A stretch of DNA of 64,000 bases from Fretibacter sp964410285 (GCA_964410285.1 CAYPFR010000002.1:221909-285908), one strand, 5' to 3'. Positions 1 to 9,226 are shown, counted from the first letter of the stretch. Numbers and translations: made by a program. The notes: generated from the letters alone by a model not told the origin.

Positions 1-98
1 AGACCTTGCATGTGGTAACAGAATTGACGTGCCATAACGGACCCCTGAATAATCAAATATGAGATGGCCCGCATATGCGGTCTTGGCGGGGAAATTTC

Positions 99-142
99 AA
101 CCCCGAACTGCGGCCCAGCCGCCTGATTATCGCGGGGTTTTT
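99..142 (+). terminator. possible terminator-like hairpin
   Basis: AACCCCG (99-105) can pair with CGGGGTT (133-139), with a second small stem (GCGGC/GCCGC) inside the loop, and the arm runs into five T residues (138-142). It could end a plus-strand gene lying left of the window. The long structured loop makes this uncertain. No gene was seen in positions 1-163. Confidence 0.3.
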
Positions 143-163
143 CTCAGGAAGGAATATGCGAGA

Positions 164-1117
164 TTAAGGGGTGTAGACAGTATAGGTGATCTCGGCGCTT
201 ACGAGTCCCGTTCCCATCGAGAAATCATAATTATTGCCATTGATCGCCGCGCCGCGCAGGTTATAGCGGCTTTGAAAGCCGACTGCTTGCTGCATAATGG
301 AACCCGGCACGCGCGCTGTACGGCGGCCACCGTCAAAGACTTTCACCGGCGTTCCATCAAGATCATCTAATGTAAAAAGAGAGCCGTTCTGGCCAATAAC
401 AACGCCGCTGCCGCCAACAGCAGGATCTTGCGCGGCCTGACCCCAGCGGTTGACGCCATTGCCGCCGCTGACTTGATAGCGGAAACGATAACGGATGTTT
501 TCGAAATCCATAGTTGAAAAATCACCTGTGGCCTGAAAATTATCGGCCTGGGCATAGAGATCAAAAGCGGTATTTGAGGCCACGAAGAAGCGCGCCGCAC
601 GTCCGCCCCCGCCAAGCAGATCTATATCTGTATCATCATCTAAACCAAAGGCCGTATAGCTGTCATCGCTATCGAGTGTTTGATGTGGGGCGCTGCTGTT
701 GAAGACCCCGCCAGATGTAGGGTCATTTATCTGAAACTCCCAGCCCGAATCCGTGCCGCTTTGGATTGGGTTATAGCGGCCCGTATTATAATTGATCGAA
801 CGCCCATCCGCAGCGATCAAATCGTTGCCTTCAGCGCCCGACCCCAGATTGTCCAGCGTGACAAAATCAAAAACAATCGGGGCCTGCCCGCCCTCTTCAG
901 CGAAATCATCTGCGCCAAAAACGATCACAAGTGAATTAGCTCGAAAAAATGGCCGATCTTGAACATTGGCAAGGGCTTGCAGCGGGGCAAGGCTTGAAAC
1001 ACCCACGAGGGCGCAAGCTCCAAGGCTTATCACGCGCGCCGAGAGGCGCTGGCTTAGCCGGAAATCTCTACAGCCTATATTCAACCCAAACCCCGATATG
1101 TTCCCAAATTTCAGCAT
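164..1117 (-). CDS. secreted protein of unknown function
   Basis: I do not recognise a family. The protein (about 317 residues from the ATG at 1117) starts with a basic stretch and a hydrophobic segment ending in an Ala-rich region (LQALANVQ), which reads as a signal peptide of about 50 residues. The exported part is rich in Gly, Asp, Asn and Ser, has few Lys and no obvious Cys, and contains phrases such as DSDDSYTAFGLDDDTDIDLLGG. This composition fits a beta-rich extracellular or periplasmic protein. An upstream in-frame TTG at 1138 would add seven residues, but the ATG is preferred. It is transcribed divergently from uvrB, with about 125 bases between. No catalytic motif is visible, so no function is proposed. 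Confidence 0.6.
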   Translation of the reverse strand: MLKFGNISGFGLNIGCRDFRLSQRLSARVISLGACALVGVSSLAPLQALANVQDRPFFRANSLVIVFGADDFAEEGGQAPIVFDFVTLDNLGSGAEGNDLIAADGRSINYNTGRYNPIQSGTDSGWEFQINDPTSGGVFNSSAPHQTLDSDDSYTAFGLDDDTDIDLLGGGGRAARFFVASNTAFDLYAQADNFQATGDFSTMDFENIRYRFRYQVSGGNGVNRWGQAAQDPAVGGSGVVIGQNGSLFTLDDLDGTPVKVFDGGRRTARVPGSIMQQAVGFQSRYNLRGAAINGNNYDFSMGTGLVSAEITYTVYTP

Positions 1118-1243
1118 AGTCGCCCCATACAAGTCCAAGCTAGCAACTTATTTTGAAGATAAAGCTGATAAAGAGAGTAAAGGCTTGGTTAAGATTTCCC
1201 CCTTTGCCCTTGTATTACGAGGTTCCTGCACTAGTTTAATTCT

Positions 1244-3394
1244 ATGCCATCAACCGCTGACATGGGCGCTTTTGAAGCGCCGGCCATATGGATACCCCAT
1301 AGGCCAGATCGTCCTAAAAAATCAGAGGGCGGAAAGCGTTTCCAACTGGTTTCTGAGTTTGAACCGAAAGGCGATCAGCCCGCCGCAATCAAAGCCCTGT
1401 GCGAAGGCTTGGCCGAGCGCGAGCGTGATCAAGTCCTGCTGGGGGTGACGGGTTCTGGCAAAACCTTCACAATGGCCAAAATCATTGAGCAAACTCAAAG
1501 GCCTGCGCTCATTCTCGCGCCCAACAAAACCCTTGCCGCCCAGCTTTATGGGGAGTTCAAAAACTTTTTTCCTCACAATGCCGTCGAATATTTTGTCAGC
1601 TATTATGACTATTATCAGCCAGAGGCCTATGTCCCCCGCACTGACACATTTATTGAAAAGGACTCCAGTGTAAACGAGCAGATCGACCGTATGCGTCACG
1701 CCGCTACCCGCGCAATTCTGGAGCGCGATGACGTGATTATCGTCGCCTCTGTCTCTTGCATTTACGGCATAGGCTCGGTGGAGACCTATACGGCCATGAC
1801 AATAGATATTGCCAAAGGGGCTATAAAAGACCCTCGCGATTTTATGGGCGAGCTTGTCGCCTTGCAATATCAGCGTAACGATCTTGCCTTTCAGCGCGGG
1901 ACATTTCGCGTGCGCGGCGACACAGTCGAGGTCTTCCCTGCCCATTATGACGACACCGCTTGGCGCTTTGATTTTTTTGGCGACGAGATTGATAGTATCG
2001 TGGAATTTGACCCGCTAACGGGCAAATCTGGCCGCAAGCTTGATACGGTACGAATTTATGCCAATTCCCACTATGTCACGCCTCGCCCGACTGTGCAGGC
2101 GGCCATGAAAGGTATCAAAGCCGAACTCACTATGCGGCTTGAGGAGTTTGAAAAACAAGACCGGCTTTTAGAGGCTCAGCGCCTTGCTCAGCGCACGGAA
2201 TTCGATCTGGAGATGTTGGCGGCGCAGGGCTTTTGCACCGGGATTGAGAATTACTCTCGCTACCTGACGGGGCGCGCGCCAGGCGAGCCACCGCCAACCA
2301 TGTTTGAATATCTGCCTGAAAATGCGCTTTTATTTACGGATGAGAGCCATGTCTCCGTTCCGCAAATTGGCGCGATGAGTAAGGGCGATGCGAACCGCAA
2401 AGGAACGCTCGCCGAGCATGGTTTTCGCCTGCCAAGTTGTATTGATAATCGCCCCTTAAAATTTGAGGAATGGGACGCTATGCGGCCCCAGACTGTTCAT
2501 GTCTCCGCTACGCCAGGGAACTGGGAGATGGAACGCACAGGCGGTGTATTTGTGGAACAAGTTATCCGCCCAACAGGTCTGATTGACCCGCCCGTCGAAG
2601 TCCGGCCCGTAGCCAAAGACGGGGCGAGCCAAGTTGATGACGTGATCGATGAAGTCCGCAACACGACTGCCAAGGGTTTTCGCTCTCTTGTCACCACGCT
2701 CACCAAAAAAATGGCGGAAGATCTAACAGAATATATGCACGACCAAGGCATACGTGTGCGCTATATGCATAGTGATATTGATACGCTTGAACGGATTGAG
2801 ATCATTCGCGACCTGCGCATGGGCGCGTTTGATGTCCTGATTGGGATTAATCTGCTGCGAGAGGGACTCGATATTCCTGAATGTGCCTTTGTAGGAATTT
2901 TGGATGCTGACAAAGAAGGGTTTTTGCGCAGCGAGACCTCTCTTGTGCAAACTATTGGCCGCGCTGCCCGCAACTCTGATGCCAAGGTCGTCCTCTATGC
3001 CGATAAAATCACGGGGTCCATGGAGCGGGCCATGGAAGAAACTGACCGCCGGCGAGAGCGCCAAATCGCCCACAATGAAAAACACGGCATCACGCCCACT
3101 ACCGTTCTCAGGAACGTCATTGATGTTGTTGGCGATAGCGAAGCGGCGCAAGATATTAAAGATGAAGCCAATAGCTGGACGCCATCTGGCCTTAAAAAGA
3201 AAAGCGGAAAATCAGGTAAGGCAAGGCGCCGCCTTATGGAAATGGCAGAGCCGGGCCAAGCAGGCTTTGTTGGCGCGAACCTCGCGGCAGTGCTGGCTGA
3301 CCTTGAAAAGCAAATGTTCCTTGCCGCGGAAAATTTGGAGTTTGAAGAAGCCGCGCGCCTGCGAGACGAGATCAAAAAACTCGAAAACCAATAA
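1244..3394 (+). CDS. uvrB: excinuclease ABC subunit B (UvrB)
   Basis: DNA helicase-like damage-verification subunit of nucleotide excision repair. It is loaded onto DNA by UvrA and then recruits UvrC. The 716-residue product has the Walker A motif GVTGSGKT at residues 67-74 and the aromatic beta-hairpin (YYDYYQPEAYVP, about 121-132) that clamps the DNA strand. Helicase motifs follow (DESH in the first domain; LREGLDIPE and QTIGRAARN in the second), and a C-terminal UVR coiled-coil motif (about residues 675-715) contacts UvrC. Length is normal for the family. The first 30 residues are poorly conserved, so the start at 1244 could instead be the Met seven codons later. uvrA lies about 18 kb away in the same window. 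I found no perfect GTTC-N7-GTTC box directly upstream. Confidence 0.97.
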   Translation: MPSTADMGAFEAPAIWIPHRPDRPKKSEGGKRFQLVSEFEPKGDQPAAIKALCEGLAERERDQVLLGVTGSGKTFTMAKIIEQTQRPALILAPNKTLAAQLYGEFKNFFPHNAVEYFVSYYDYYQPEAYVPRTDTFIEKDSSVNEQIDRMRHAATRAILERDDVIIVASVSCIYGIGSVETYTAMTIDIAKGAIKDPRDFMGELVALQYQRNDLAFQRGTFRVRGDTVEVFPAHYDDTAWRFDFFGDEIDSIVEFDPLTGKSGRKLDTVRIYANSHYVTPRPTVQAAMKGIKAELTMRLEEFEKQDRLLEAQRLAQRTEFDLEMLAAQGFCTGIENYSRYLTGRAPGEPPPTMFEYLPENALLFTDESHVSVPQIGAMSKGDANRKGTLAEHGFRLPSCIDNRPLKFEEWDAMRPQTVHVSATPGNWEMERTGGVFVEQVIRPTGLIDPPVEVRPVAKDGASQVDDVIDEVRNTTAKGFRSLVTTLTKKMAEDLTEYMHDQGIRVRYMHSDIDTLERIEIIRDLRMGAFDVLIGINLLREGLDIPECAFVGILDADKEGFLRSETSLVQTIGRAARNSDAKVVLYADKITGSMERAMEETDRRRERQIAHNEKHGITPTTVLRNVIDVVGDSEAAQDIKDEANSWTPSGLKKKSGKSGKARRRLMEMAEPGQAGFVGANLAAVLADLEKQMFLAAENLEFEEAARLRDEIKKLENQ

Positions 3395-3500
3395 TTCTGA
3401 ACGGCCCATATCCAATATAAGGCCTTGCACGCAGGCGGCTTTGCCTTTTATTTGACGCCAAAGATCTCACCCATTGGATGAACGGACTAAAGGAAACACT

Positions 3501-3863
3501 ATGATCGGTTACGTTACGCTTGGTGTATCAGATTTGGATGCAGCCAAAACATTCTACTCAGAATTACTCGGGGCCAAGGTTTTGGTCGATGTCGGCCGCC
3601 TCGCGATGATTGGAAAATCAATGGGCGCGCCCATGGTTGCGGTCTGTGAACCGTATAACGAAGATGCACCCCATCCCGGGAACGGCGTAATGGTTGCGTT
3701 TCCGGGCGGCAGTAAAGACGGTGCCAAAGCCATGTATGACAAAGCAATCGAACTTGGCGCAAGTTGCGACGGAGCGCCCGGTCAGCGGATTGAGGATAGA
3801 TTTTACGGTGCCTATGTCAAAGACCCTGACGGGAATAAACTCTGTTTCTTTGATTTTAGTTAG
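3501..3863 (+). CDS. VOC-family (glyoxalase/bleomycin-resistance fold) protein
   Basis: About 120 residues with the vicinal-oxygen-chelate fold pattern: an opening IGYVTLGVSDLDAAKTFY strand-helix unit, a central Gly-rich stretch, and the closing YVKDPDGNKLCFFDF strand. Related small VOC proteins are often annotated as glyoxalase-like or bleomycin-resistance-like. The substrate cannot be read from sequence. The ATG at 3501 is chosen because an AAAGGA ribosome-binding site precedes it; an ORF extension to 3474 has no such site. It follows uvrB by about 105 bases and ends tail-to-tail with the hybrid kinase gene. Confidence 0.8.
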   Translation: MIGYVTLGVSDLDAAKTFYSELLGAKVLVDVGRLAMIGKSMGAPMVAVCEPYNEDAPHPGNGVMVAFPGGSKDGAKAMYDKAIELGASCDGAPGQRIEDRFYGAYVKDPDGNKLCFFDFS

Positions 3864-3922
3864 AAACGGCAGCGTGAAATCGGCACTCAGGCTAAGCCCT
3901 CAGCTTGATCGGCCTCATACGC

Positions 3923-6900
3923 TCATGCTGCTTTGAAGGCAGGTTTCGTTTTCAAAGGCTTGACCATCGGATCTATGAGCCTTGATCTTTTTTCAGCTTT
4001 CAATTGCGCCGCCTTGGCAGCGCGCAGATCGGCTTTTATCGCCGCCCATTTTGTTACCATGATATCTAGACTATCGTGACTCAGCGGCTTTACGAGGAAA
4101 TCATCCATACCGACGATCTTGGCGAGTTGCTCATCCGCACCAAGGGCATAGGCAGAGAGACAGATGACCGGCGTTCGGTCCGCATCTGTTTCCTTCTCAA
4201 AGGCGCGAAGCGCACGCGTCACCAAAAATCCGTCCAGCTTGCGCAGCTGCACGTCCATAAAAATAATATCAAAATCAATCGTTTTTGCAGCTTCCAGCGC
4301 CTCCTCGCCGTCCCGCGCCGTATGCAGCTCTATTGATTTATCCTCTAGAAAATTCTTCATGACATGACGCACGGCCGTCTCAGCCTCAGCGATCAAAATG
4401 CGTGACTGATTACGCTCAGGTCGCGGCGCAGCAGCAATCGGGCGGGGCCGTTTTTGGCGCAGCGGCGCACCCCCATCAATGACTTTGGCTTCGGGGCTTA
4501 AATGGGTTTGCATATGGGATTTCAGCGCCTGCAGGAGGGCGTCACTGCGAACCGGTTTAGCAACTTTTTCCGTCACGCTGGCTGAGTCTTCAGCTCTAAT
4601 TTGCGTTAAATGCTGCAGTAAAATAATCGGCAAATCGGAAAGTTCAGCTTCGGATTTCATCTGAGCAATAAAATCTTGCGTGCCGGTTGAAGGCTGACCT
4701 AGGCTGCCGGCGTCAATAATCACGGCATCAAAAGCATTCCCTCCCCGCGCAGCCGCCAGCATGCCCGCGATGGCGTCCTTAGGCCTTTGGGTTGTGCGGC
4801 AGGACAGTCCCCAATGCTTGAGCTGGGCCGACATAATTTTAAGGCGCGGCGAGAGATGATCAATCACAAGGACCCGGCCAGAGGCAAATATAGGCGCTAC
4901 CGGCGCGACGTTATCAAGCGGCATTTTTGCGGGCAATTCAATTTTGAGTTCGAGAGTAAAGACCGAACCTTTCCCAAGTTGGGAGCGGACGGTTAAATCC
5001 CCTTCCATTGCCTGCATAAGTTTTTTTGAGATCGAAAGGCCCAGCCCCGTACCGCCATATTTGCGGCTTCGTCCCTGATCTAACTGGAAAAAATCGTCAA
5101 ATAGACGGGGTTGGTCGGCGTCGCTAATGCCAATGCCAGTATCCAGCACTTGAATTTTAAGCCGCATGTCGTCTTCACTGCGAGCTGCGTCAACATTGAT
5201 AATAACATATCCTTTTTCCGTAAATTTTACGGCATTTTGAACAAGATTGATCAATACCTGCCGCAGGCGCCCGATATCCACTGGCAAGGTTTCTGGCAGA
5301 TCAGGCGCGCAGCGAATCAAAATTTCAATATTTTTCTGCCGTGCTTCATCGCACATAAGGGCGGCAACATTTTCAGCCATGACCCGAACACTGGCCTGCG
5401 AAATATTAAGCTCAAAGGTTCCAGATTCGATTTTGGAATAATCTAATACGTCACCCAGTAAAGAGACAACGCCTTGGCTGGAGTGGTAAATCGTGTCGAC
5501 GATTTCCTGCTGCCGTGCGCCAAGCCGCGTGGTGCGGCGCAGGACATCCGCTAGTCCCAGAACGCCGCTCATCGGCGTGCGGATTTCATGGCTAACATTG
5601 GCAAGAAAGGCTTTCTTAGCCTCATCAGCAAATTTTAAAGCTCGCAAGTCCTCTTGGCTTTTTTGATTGCTGTCTCTCTCGCGTTGCTGGCTATTTTGTA
5701 ATTTCTCATGGGAGAACTCAAGCTCGCGCCGCGCCTGCCGAAGGCGTATGAAGGAGACCCCCGCGATCAAAAGCCCTGATATGGCCAAGAAGCCGCCAAA
5801 AAGGATAATCGCATTGACGTGTTTTAAAGCCTCACTTTGAGCGCTCACCGGCGGGTTCGCTGGCGCGGCGCTCAGGGTTATTGGCGCCCCGCTTATCATT
5901 TGAACATCATCGCTAAGCCCGCCGGCCGGTCCAATATCCCCCTGATATTTAATCGGTAAATCCGTCAACGGGCGCGGCGAAATGGTTTGAGACGAGAGAT
6001 ATAGGCTACGCTTTGCAGATAAGTCTCGCTCAGCCTGCGCCCGATTTTGATTGGCATATTTAAACATTTCGAGCGCGCGCGCCAAACGGCCCTGCCCTTC
6101 GTTGGCCGCAGCCAGCCCGTCATATAGCCTAGCGCCCAATGGATTTTGCGCCGTAAAATAGGGACTCTCTCGGACATCTCGAAACCGCGAGAGCGCAGCC
6201 GCAAAATCACCTTTTTGGACGGCAAGCTCGCCCAGCAAAATTCCTGCCGCAAAAATGACGGGATAATCATGGACAGCTTTCCCGTCTTGCAAGACGGTAT
6301 CGGCCTTTTGCGCCGCCGTCTCTATATCGCCAACACCCGCAAAGGCGGCCGCACTTTTTAAAGCGAGTTGCCTGCGAAAATAGCTCGTGTCCTCACGCTT
6401 TAGGTCGTTCTGGCCGACAAAATAGTGATAAGCTAGCGCCGCATCCTTTGCATGATTTAATGCCTGCTTTGGGTCTTGTTGCGCCAAGGCAAGATCACTT
6501 AAACGCAAGAGGATGTCAGCGTGGTCACGCGAAAACTGCGCCAAGGACTGAAATTCTTCCTGCGTCAAAATATCGGTAAACACATCATGCGCGGCGCCGT
6601 GCAAAGCCAATGATTGCAATATACGCCCATACCCATAGGCGAGGGCATAGCGGCCGAGCGGGTTTTCGCTTTGGGCATGGTAGCGCGCGCGCGCAGACAT
6701 GAGACCGGAGAGATCCTTATCCCGTAAACTCTTTAGGGTCACTGCCGTGAGCAAGTCAGCTTTCAGGCCCTCGCCGATCGGGGCTGCAAGATACCGCCCA
6801 AGCTCAGCTATCTCAGTTGAACTTTGCAAAGGCTCTGCCTGTCGGCCCACTGCGTAATATATCGCAAGGTCTAACGCGGCGGCAGCTTCGATATCCTCGC

Positions 6901-7096
6901 TACTCACATTGCTGCGCTCTGCGATCAAAGACTTTATACGGCTCTCGCTAGCGCTGCCCCAATGTCCCGTGAAAACCGCGCCGGCATCGGCGGCAAACGC
7001 GCATAGCGGGGCGCAAAGAACGAGGCCAAATAAAATTATGTTCGTGACAGCAGTGCCAAAGACCCGGCGTAGCAGCCGCCCTGCCCGCCAATTCAT
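3923..7096 (-). CDS. TPR-containing hybrid sensor histidine kinase with two receiver domains
   Basis: Membrane-bound hybrid kinase of about 1057 residues (from the ATG at 7096; a GTG at 7126 would add ten). Order of parts: signal peptide/hydrophobic N-terminus (about 10-36); a long helical, probably periplasmic region with TPR-like repeats (about 60-370); a transmembrane helix (about 428-452); a coiled linker; and a HisKA domain with phospho-acceptor His in SHEIRTPMSG (about residue 503). A HATPase_c domain follows with GTGIGISD and GGTGLGLSI. Receiver 1 (about 735-870) keeps an Asp (VIIDAG) and Lys (AKPVR) but lacks the usual conserved Ser/Thr. Receiver 2 (about 900-1020) has Asp in FMDVQLRKLDG, Ser in CLSAYAL and Lys in LVKP. 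It lies alone on the minus strand. The signal sensed is unknown. Confidence 0.88.
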   Translation of the reverse strand: MNWRAGRLLRRVFGTAVTNIILFGLVLCAPLCAFAADAGAVFTGHWGSASESRIKSLIAERSNVSSEDIEAAAALDLAIYYAVGRQAEPLQSSTEIAELGRYLAAPIGEGLKADLLTAVTLKSLRDKDLSGLMSARARYHAQSENPLGRYALAYGYGRILQSLALHGAAHDVFTDILTQEEFQSLAQFSRDHADILLRLSDLALAQQDPKQALNHAKDAALAYHYFVGQNDLKREDTSYFRRQLALKSAAAFAGVGDIETAAQKADTVLQDGKAVHDYPVIFAAGILLGELAVQKGDFAAALSRFRDVRESPYFTAQNPLGARLYDGLAAANEGQGRLARALEMFKYANQNRAQAERDLSAKRSLYLSSQTISPRPLTDLPIKYQGDIGPAGGLSDDVQMISGAPITLSAAPANPPVSAQSEALKHVNAIILFGGFLAISGLLIAGVSFIRLRQARRELEFSHEKLQNSQQRERDSNQKSQEDLRALKFADEAKKAFLANVSHEIRTPMSGVLGLADVLRRTTRLGARQQEIVDTIYHSSQGVVSLLGDVLDYSKIESGTFELNISQASVRVMAENVAALMCDEARQKNIEILIRCAPDLPETLPVDIGRLRQVLINLVQNAVKFTEKGYVIINVDAARSEDDMRLKIQVLDTGIGISDADQPRLFDDFFQLDQGRSRKYGGTGLGLSISKKLMQAMEGDLTVRSQLGKGSVFTLELKIELPAKMPLDNVAPVAPIFASGRVLVIDHLSPRLKIMSAQLKHWGLSCRTTQRPKDAIAGMLAAARGGNAFDAVIIDAGSLGQPSTGTQDFIAQMKSEAELSDLPIILLQHLTQIRAEDSASVTEKVAKPVRSDALLQALKSHMQTHLSPEAKVIDGGAPLRQKRPRPIAAAPRPERNQSRILIAEAETAVRHVMKNFLEDKSIELHTARDGEEALEAAKTIDFDIIFMDVQLRKLDGFLVTRALRAFEKETDADRTPVICLSAYALGADEQLAKIVGMDDFLVKPLSHDSLDIMVTKWAAIKADLRAAKAAQLKAEKRSRLIDPMVKPLKTKPAFKAA

Positions 7097-7170
7097 TGTT
7101 CTTGCTTTGAAATCCCAATTTATCACGAACGAATCAGCCCTTCAGATCTTCGGCCAAATTCGCGCAAAAG

Positions 7171-7199
7171 GGTTAACAGATCGTAGAAATCGATTAACC
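7171..7199. promoter_or_regulatory. inverted GGTTAA / TTAACC half-sites upstream of the hybrid kinase
   Basis: GGTTAA (7171-7176) and TTAACC (7194-7199) form a 6-bp inverted repeat with a 17-base spacer, 75-100 bases upstream of the hybrid-kinase start. TTAACC resembles half of the alphaproteobacterial CtrA site, but the spacing is not the usual N7, so this is only a weak candidate. Confidence 0.25.
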
Positions 7200-7210
7200 A
7201 TACTTGGAAA

Positions 7211-7239
7211 TAAAAACACCCTCCGCTAGCGAAGGGTGT
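7211..7239 (-). terminator. Rho-independent terminator of the cyclophilin gene
   Basis: ACACCCT (7216-7222) pairs with AGGGTGT (7233-7239), with an inner CGC/GCG pairing. Read on the minus strand the hairpin is followed by a run of U (the A run at 7212-7216). It lies about 45 bases beyond the stop codon of the cyclophilin gene. Confidence 0.8.
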
Positions 7240-7243
7240 CTTA

Positions 7244-7281
7244 ATACTAAACTATATGAATGATACTAAACTATATGAATG
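7244..7281. repeat. 19-bp perfect tandem duplication
   Basis: The 19-mer ATACTAAACTATATGAATG occurs at 7244-7262 and again at 7263-7281 with no spacer. It lies between the cyclophilin stop codon and its terminator, so it is in the 3' untranslated part of that transcript. It looks like a simple recent duplication. Confidence 0.9.
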
Positions 7282-7740
7282 CTAGCTAATGACAGCTTTC
7301 ACAATCTTGCCAGGATAGCGCGGCGGCTCCCCCTTGGGAATGGCGTCAACTGTCTCCATGCCGCTTTCAACCGCGCCCCAGACTGTGTATTGGTTATCTA
7401 AGAAATTTGCGTCATCAAGGCAGATGAAAAATTGGCTGGAAGCCGAGTTAGGGTTTTGCGCCCTTGCCATAGAGCACACGCCGCGCTTGTGCGGCTCTGC
7501 CGAAAATTCCGCAGGTATTTGTACATCTGCACCGCCCATGCCTGACCCATTGGGGCAGCCACCTTGCGCCATAAAACCGTCGATCACGCGGTGGAAGGTT
7601 AGGCCATCATAAAAGCCTTCGCCGACAAGGCGCGAAATTTGGGCTACATGGGCCGGCGCTAAATCCGGGCGCATTTTGATCACGACATCGGCGGGCTCTC
7701 CGCTATTTGTGTCGATTGTAAGTGTAAGTGTATCGGCCAT
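7282..7740 (-). CDS. cytoplasmic cyclophilin-type peptidyl-prolyl cis-trans isomerase
   Basis: Single-domain cyclophilin (152 residues) that catalyses cis-trans isomerisation of Xaa-Pro bonds. The family core is visible: FYDGLTFHRVIDGFMAQGG (active-site Arg in FHRV), the AMA-type segment CSMARAQNPNSASSQFFIC, and VWGAVESGMETVD. There is no signal peptide, so it is inferred to be cytoplasmic. It is the last gene of the minus-strand run coaD, lipoprotein cyclophilin, this gene. The gap to the preceding cyclophilin is about 47 bases and a strong terminator follows. Confidence 0.93.
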   Translation of the reverse strand: MADTLTLTIDTNSGEPADVVIKMRPDLAPAHVAQISRLVGEGFYDGLTFHRVIDGFMAQGGCPNGSGMGGADVQIPAEFSAEPHKRGVCSMARAQNPNSASSQFFICLDDANFLDNQYTVWGAVESGMETVDAIPKGEPPRYPGKIVKAVIS

Positions 7741-7787
7741 TCCGGCTCCTTATTTTTCAGGGATGAGTAAGTGTGTGAGTCAATCAG

Positions 7788-8729
7788 TTAGAATTTGCGA
7801 GACGGAATCGTGATGTCGCAAATATCGGGATAGCTGCCGTCAGCCGTCTTCTGCGTTGTTAGATATTGCTTAAAGGCCGGACTGTCGGGCTTGAGCACTT
7901 TGACTTTCAGCCGCTCGCCGTCTGGCATATCTGCCGCGATTTGTACCTTTTCCATGACGTCAGGAATAAACGCCGCATCATCCCCTTTTGTGCCCACTTT
8001 GAATCTTGTTAAAAGCTCTCGGCCATAAACAGTCGAACCCCAAATCGAGTATTGCGTATCAAGATGCGGCGCGGTTCCCCGCATGAGGAAAAACTGGCTA
8101 TTCCCGCTGTTGGGATTACCACTGCGCGCCATAGAGGTTACGCCTGAACAATGCAGTCCGTAAGCCCCGACCTTGCCGTCTTTGGTCAAGATCGCTTGGC
8201 TGGCTGGCTGGCTCGCGACAGGCAGCGCCTTATAAAACCCAACGCCAACCTCACCCTGCGGGGTCTTACGGGCGTCAAACAATGTAATGGGCATAGTGGG
8301 CGGGCGGCGGAAGGTAAATTCAGCCTCAATATCCGGAAGCGAGCTATCGCCCGTGCCGTCGCCTTTTGGATCGCCCGTCTGGTTCATAAATCCATCAATT
8401 ACGCGGTGGAATGTGATCATGTCATAAAATTTTTGGCGGGTTAGCGTTTTGATCTGCGCAACATGGCGCGGCGCAATTTCAGGGTAAAGCTCAACGCCAA
8501 TGCGGCCATAAGCCGTATCAATCACCAAAAGATTTTCAGGGTCAACGTCGCGCCAAGCCGATGCAGGCGCGTCATATCCGTTTCTTAAAGTCTTCCCCGC
8601 GCTCATCGCGGCGGCGCTGACCGCCTCTGTCTGCGGCGCATCTGCCGCGCCGCCGGAAGGGGTTTCGGCAGCGCAGGCGCTCATAGAAAAAGCAAGGGAT
8701 GATATAAGAGCAAAACTAAAACGCATCAT
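7788..8729 (-). CDS. cyclophilin-type peptidyl-prolyl isomerase, predicted lipoprotein
   Basis: A second cyclophilin, 313 residues, with an N-terminal lipoprotein-type signal (hydrophobic stretch ending FSMSAC, Cys at about residue 18). It should therefore act in the periplasm anchored to a membrane. The cyclophilin core carries FYDMITFHRVIDGFMNQTG and SMARSGNPNSGNSQFF. A family-unusual insert of about 40 residues follows the first motif, and a C-terminal extension of about 60 residues contains two Cys. The start overlaps the coaD stop as ATGA (8726-8729); a second ATG directly follows, so the exact first Met is open. Overlap with coaD implies co-translation. Confidence 0.9.
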   Translation of the reverse strand: MMRFSFALISSLAFSMSACAAETPSGGAADAPQTEAVSAAAMSAGKTLRNGYDAPASAWRDVDPENLLVIDTAYGRIGVELYPEIAPRHVAQIKTLTRQKFYDMITFHRVIDGFMNQTGDPKGDGTGDSSLPDIEAEFTFRRPPTMPITLFDARKTPQGEVGVGFYKALPVASQPASQAILTKDGKVGAYGLHCSGVTSMARSGNPNSGNSQFFLMRGTAPHLDTQYSIWGSTVYGRELLTRFKVGTKGDDAAFIPDVMEKVQIAADMPDGERLKVKVLKPDSPAFKQYLTTQKTADGSYPDICDITIPSRKF

Positions 8730-9226
8730 GAAAATTTATCCTTTAAGCGTAGCTCAACCTCAGGCGTTACAAACTGCGAGACATCCCCGCCAAGGCGGGC
8801 GATCTCTTTGACGAGACGCGAAGCAATCGTTTGATATTGCGGGTCAGCCATTAAAAATACAGTCTCTATATCCGGGTTAAGCCGATCATTCATTCCTGCC
8901 ATTTGAAATTCATATTCGAAGTCCGAAACGGCCCGTAAGCCCCGCACAATAGTGCTTGCGCCCACAGATTCAACAAAATGTATCAGTAGACCTTCAAAAG
9001 GTTTCACCTCGACCTCTATTTGCTCACGCAGGGGGGCAACGGCCATCTCGACCATCTCGACACGTTCATCAAGACCAAAAAGCGGGTTCTTGCCGCGATT
9101 AATCGCGACCGCCACAACCAATTTATCACAAAGCCGGCTCGCCCGTTTAATAATGTCCAAATGCCCGAGGGTCATCGGGTCAAATGTACCGGGATAAAGC
9201 GCCGTTCTGAATTTTGCTTGGGTCAT
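8726..9226 (-). CDS. coaD: phosphopantetheine adenylyltransferase
   Basis: Penultimate enzyme of coenzyme A synthesis: 4'-phosphopantetheine plus ATP gives dephospho-CoA. The 166-residue protein has the nucleotidyltransferase signature YPGTFDPMTLGHLD, with the TxGH motif at residues 19-22. It also has the downstream STIVRGLR motif (the family's ISSTxVR equivalent) that binds the phosphates. Length is typical. It overlaps the downstream lipoprotein cyclophilin by 4 bases. In many alphaproteobacteria coaD lies next to gyrA; here the lasso cluster separates the two. Confidence 0.97.
   Translation of the reverse strand: MTQAKFRTALYPGTFDPMTLGHLDIIKRASRLCDKLVVAVAINRGKNPLFGLDERVEMVEMAVAPLREQIEVEVKPFEGLLIHFVESVGASTIVRGLRAVSDFEYEFQMAGMNDRLNPDIETVFLMADPQYQTIASRLVKEIARLGGDVSQFVTPEVELRLKDKFS

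Noticed and set aside
1222..1237. Possible SOS box upstream of uvrB (GTTC ... GTTT)
   Set aside because: Spacing is eight bases and the second half is GTTT, so it does not meet the GTTC-N7-GTTC pattern.
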